Origin: Nannobrachium achirus
Taxonomy: Eukaryota > Chordata > Actinopteri > Myctophiformes > Myctophidae
Length of the DNA: 64,000 nt
Reading direction: 5' to 3'
Assembly (NCBI GenBank): GCA_963921795.1
Contig: OY997641.1
Span: 24,568,533 to 24,632,532, forward strand
The stretch's first letter is position 1; every line of letters starts with the position of its first letter. The notes under the pieces are model-generated. The model was not told the origin of the DNA, did no database searches, and was given only the letters and a program-made list of their open reading frames with translations. Positions 60,931-64,000 of the stretch are shown here, one piece after another. Made by a program: the position numbers and the translations under genes.

Positions 60931-61242
60931 GTTAAATTTCAAAGGGGCATTGTTGGCATGAGAAAACGTACCAAAGCAAAGGTGGAACAAAAGAAAACAA
61001 TCAAAACAAAACAATGTTTGTGCAATTAAACAGGAATAAAGAAATGTGTAAACCGAGCTGTGTTATGTTGCAACTTAGAGAGAAAACGATCAAACAAAAC
61101 CATAAGAATTGTGCATTTTCGGTCAGAAATAGTTATACATCCACACAGGAAAGCATAGCTTGGAATTGACTTTTGCAGCGTTTCAATATGTTTTGCATTT
61201 GCTTTGGGGCAAATATCATCAAATTATATGTCTCTGTCTCTC

Positions 61243-61436
<194 letters not shown>

Positions 61437-62606
61437 TGTGTGTGTCCTGCATCAGTTGGCATAAGGAGTTGGACTGGAGCAGAGCAGGTGGGTATATGTT
61501 TGGAAACAGCCACTGCTACCCCCCATGTGTTCGCTGTGTTCACACACTGGCGCTTATGGGCACCAGCTGGCCTATAGTGTAGGCCAGCTTGTGGCTGGTG
61601 AACCCATGCACGGAGCCAGGAAGGAGTCCAGAGACAGAGAGCGTGTTCTTAACCAGACATAGAGCGTGGTGGGCTTTAGGTAAATGTCACACCTTCTGAG
61701 AGGGGCACCGTGGGGGTTACGCCGGCAGGTACTTCATTATTTGCAGCCGAGTTTCTAATTAAAGAAATGACTGTAGGAACGTTGTACTGTACATCATAAT
61801 GGCCTATAGCAGCGATTCCCAAACTGTGGGCCGGGGGCCCACTGGTGGGACAAGAGGACATTGCAAGCGGGCCCCCGAATAATTGGTAAAACACAAATAT
61901 CTTTATTGATAATACTATAAATAAGAAATAAAAAGTCTGCACACCAAAATTTGCTGCTCTTGGTGTGCAGACTCTTTTTCTTATTTATTGCATACTGTTT
62001 TTAGTCCAGCACCCAGCCTACATGGCCTTGGATGTACTGTACATGCCCTTTCTGGCTGTTTTTCAGCCTCTATTTCCTTGATAATACTATAACATTAATA
62101 TTAAAACAATAAATGTATGTATTTTTTTTTTCCTTTTCATTTTGTTTTCATTGAGGTATACCATGTAGTTCCATTAATCCAAGCAGGAACACAGTCGATT
62201 GATTGATTGTTAAATTGTGATCAGATGGGTGGTCTGCGAAACACCTTCAAGATTTTCCAGAAAAGGTCAGGAACAACTGACCTACAGAATATAGAGCCAG
62301 GAGAAGGTTGGCCACTGGATGAAGGATGTTGCTCAATAAACTTGGACTGAGTGGGGTTTATCTGGCATGGTGGTAAAGTTCCTTCCTTCCCGCCACTGTG
62401 GAGAGGCTGGGGTTTGATGATGCCTCCGGCTTGGCAGGGAGCTCTGAAGAACACTTTTGCCTCCTTTTTTTCTGGGGAAGCAGGGCGGAGAGGATGAGAA
62501 GGGGTCCATGCTGGCTTGGACATGATGCCACACACATGACAACATGAGTGGACAATAATATTACCAGAAACACATAAAGAGCCCTGAATGACCATAACAG
62601 GTCTAT
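61437..62606. other. Non-coding stretch with hAT fragment
   Basis: 61810-61890 (cagcgattcccaaactgtgg, then gggcccactggtggg) is the left end of a CCCAAACTGTGGG-type hAT repeat; no right end seen. 61945-61975 holds aaagtctgcacaccaaaatt, inverted at ttggtgtgcagactcttt. No exon supported. Confidence 0.45.
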
Positions 62607-62650
62607 AACTCTGAGAGTGTACAAATGTACAATTGTACACTCTCAGAGTT
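62607..62650. repeat. Perfect palindrome of the family E core type
   Basis: AACTCTGAGAGTGTACAA and TTGTACACTCTCAGAGTT around a short loop. The same stem type lies in MITEs at 6192, 20222 and 38709. Confidence 0.9.
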
Positions 62651-63517
62651 GTGGGGGACCCACAGGGATCTGAAGCAGGAATAGCTTGTTCCTCTGCATG
62701 TGTTATGTCCTCCTGTTGAAATCCCTCACAGCCAGGTGAAGAGAAGCGGCTAGTGGTGTCATGTGTAACACAGGAAACAACCTCTTGAAGGCAGGTGCTG
62801 GTCCCGAAACGAACTGAGATTAAAGCTAAGCAAGCAGGTCAAGCTCACTGCAGCTCCCTTAACAATAAACTTTATTGTGACATCTAAAAAGGGATGTTCC
62901 GAGCCAAAGTGTCACACGGACGACAAATGGTTGACTGTACATCTTCCCTGAGACCAACCAGCAGCGGTCAGCAGTGACAGGGGCTGTCACAGTTAGAAAA
63001 GAGAAAAAGCCAAAAAGGAGAATGGTGGGAGGTTGGTAGACAGATCTACAAGGTACCTATTCACGGAAATCATGTCTTTGGTATATGAGCTGACATGAAA
63101 TAATAGGCTGGACAACGCTCAAGTCATTTCAATCCAACCATTTCTTTCTTGATGTTTGTCAAGAGTACGACCCATGCCCGTAACATACTGTAAGAGTGGC
63201 AAAAGACACAAAAGAGTCGTCAGGGAGAGAGCAGCCCTTCCACAGCTTCGTGGTGTGTTCCCTCTCAGAGCCAAGACTAGACTGAGGTTTTTATGCTCTA
63301 GCAAACAGTGTCAGTCAGTAACAATGTTGGTTCAGAGTTTCCGGGATGTATTGATAGGGTTGACGGATGGAAGGATGGATAGACATTGTCACCAACTGTA
63401 CTGTAGGTGACAGTGATGTCTACAAATTTGACAGCATTGCGGCATTCATATAGTGGACGTCTGTGGTGGTGTGCGGTGGAGCCGGATATGGGAGATTTTC
63501 ACTTGATGGTTTGCATA
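62651..63517. other. Non-coding stretch
   Basis: No exon or element ends recognised. Confidence 0.4.
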
Positions 63518-63869
63518 TAGTCCGAGCGTTTCGGGCAAAAATCGTGCACTTTACGATAAAAGCATGACATTTGGTACACAGTTAGAACATTTTTGGCTAT
63601 AGGGCCATCGCAGATTCGTCTTGGGAAACTTGTGGGAGCCGATCAAAGTTGAGGTCTCATTGACTTTACTATACAGTAAAATAATACAAAAAAATAAATA
63701 TGATTTAAGTAGCATATGTGAGGGGTGAAACTAGGTTTTTTTGGGGATTCTGAGACACCAACTTTGATTGGCTCCCACAAGTTTCCCCAAGACAAATCTG
63801 CGATGGCCCTATAGCTTTTATCGTAAAGTGCACGATTCCATCAAAATATTGCACGAAACGCCCGGACTA
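63518..63869. mobile_element. MITE family I with long inverted arms
   Basis: Left TAGTCCGAGCGTTTCGGGC; right, inverted, TTAGTCCGGGCGTTTCGTGC. The arms continue with cgtgcactttacgataaaag and atagggccatcgcagatt, each inverted on the right, for well over 100 bases. ATA flanks both sides, or TA if TA is counted outside, so the target size is ambiguous. Non-coding. Confidence 0.75.
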
Positions 63870-64000
63870 ATATGATGTATTTGGGGAACGCACATGTTGA
63901 AACCATGTGGTGAAAGAATCCTGAAGGACCTCAAGATTAATTAAACTCACATCCTTATGCTACTATAATTTGTTTTAATTAGGACCAGGAAAATGGTCCT

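Noticed and set aside
62221..62640. Open minus-strand frame of 139 codons
   Set aside because: No recognisable domain, its start lies inside a palindrome, and there is no splice or homologue evidence.

Overview
The window looks like teleost fish nuclear DNA, from an intergenic or intronic stretch that is almost entirely repeats. The reasons are the very high density of (CA/GT)n, (GA/TC)n and (CAGA)n microsatellites, many short hAT-type non-autonomous DNA transposons of kinds typical of ray-finned fish (ends such as CAGTGGTGGAAAAAGTACT, CAGGGGTCTTCAAC and TAGGGGTGTAACGATA), Tc1, L2-like and (ATGG)n-tailed LINE fragments, and a KRAB-less C2H2 zinc-finger exon of fish type. The species cannot be named from sequence alone. 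I found no bacterial-style operon, CRISPR array or rRNA, and no convincing multi-exon host gene apart from the zinc-finger exon.

Layout: 1-8 kb holds a Tc1-like 3' end, a full hAT MITE (family A), a LINE remnant split by another MITE (family L), and MITE families D and C. 8-10.2 kb holds a LINE inserted in a palindromic MITE (family J). 10.5-15.1 kb is microsatellites plus MITEs F, B and A. 15.12-18.87 kb is a 3.75-kb DNA transposon (called Z1) with matching terminal inverted repeats, ten internal copies of a 13-bp motif, and the last three exons of a transposase-like gene still open. 20-33 kb carries MITEs E, G, L, A, N and F, an L2-type 3' end and a local duplication. 33.75-36.16 kb is Z2, a deleted 2.4-kb relative of Z1 in which the N-terminal and C-terminal coding ends are fused. 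36.4-37.2 kb is the six-finger zinc-finger exon on the minus strand. 37.7-64 kb is again nested MITEs (A, B, D, E, F, H, I, K), three complex tandem arrays and long microsatellites.

Two systems stand out. First, Z1 and Z2 each carry ten correspondingly placed copies of a 13-bp motif. All ten in Z1 read CATCTGG followed by TGTGAC (one has CGTGAC). In Z2 the same base of the motif is changed at every one of the ten sites while the GGTGTGAC core is kept. This looks like coordinated divergence of a binding site between element subfamilies. Second, one palindrome of about 50-85 bp (stem like AAATAGCNGATCTACAAGC) occurs whole or as a half at more than 25 loci, inside at least eight otherwise unrelated transposon families including Z1 and Z2. 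It behaves like a mobile or exchangeable hairpin module shared by hAT, Z and other MITEs, and half-copies often mark element breakpoints.

Family letters are my own labels for this window. Most element boundaries rest on terminal repeats and target-site duplications read by eye; family names have not been checked against a repeat library.
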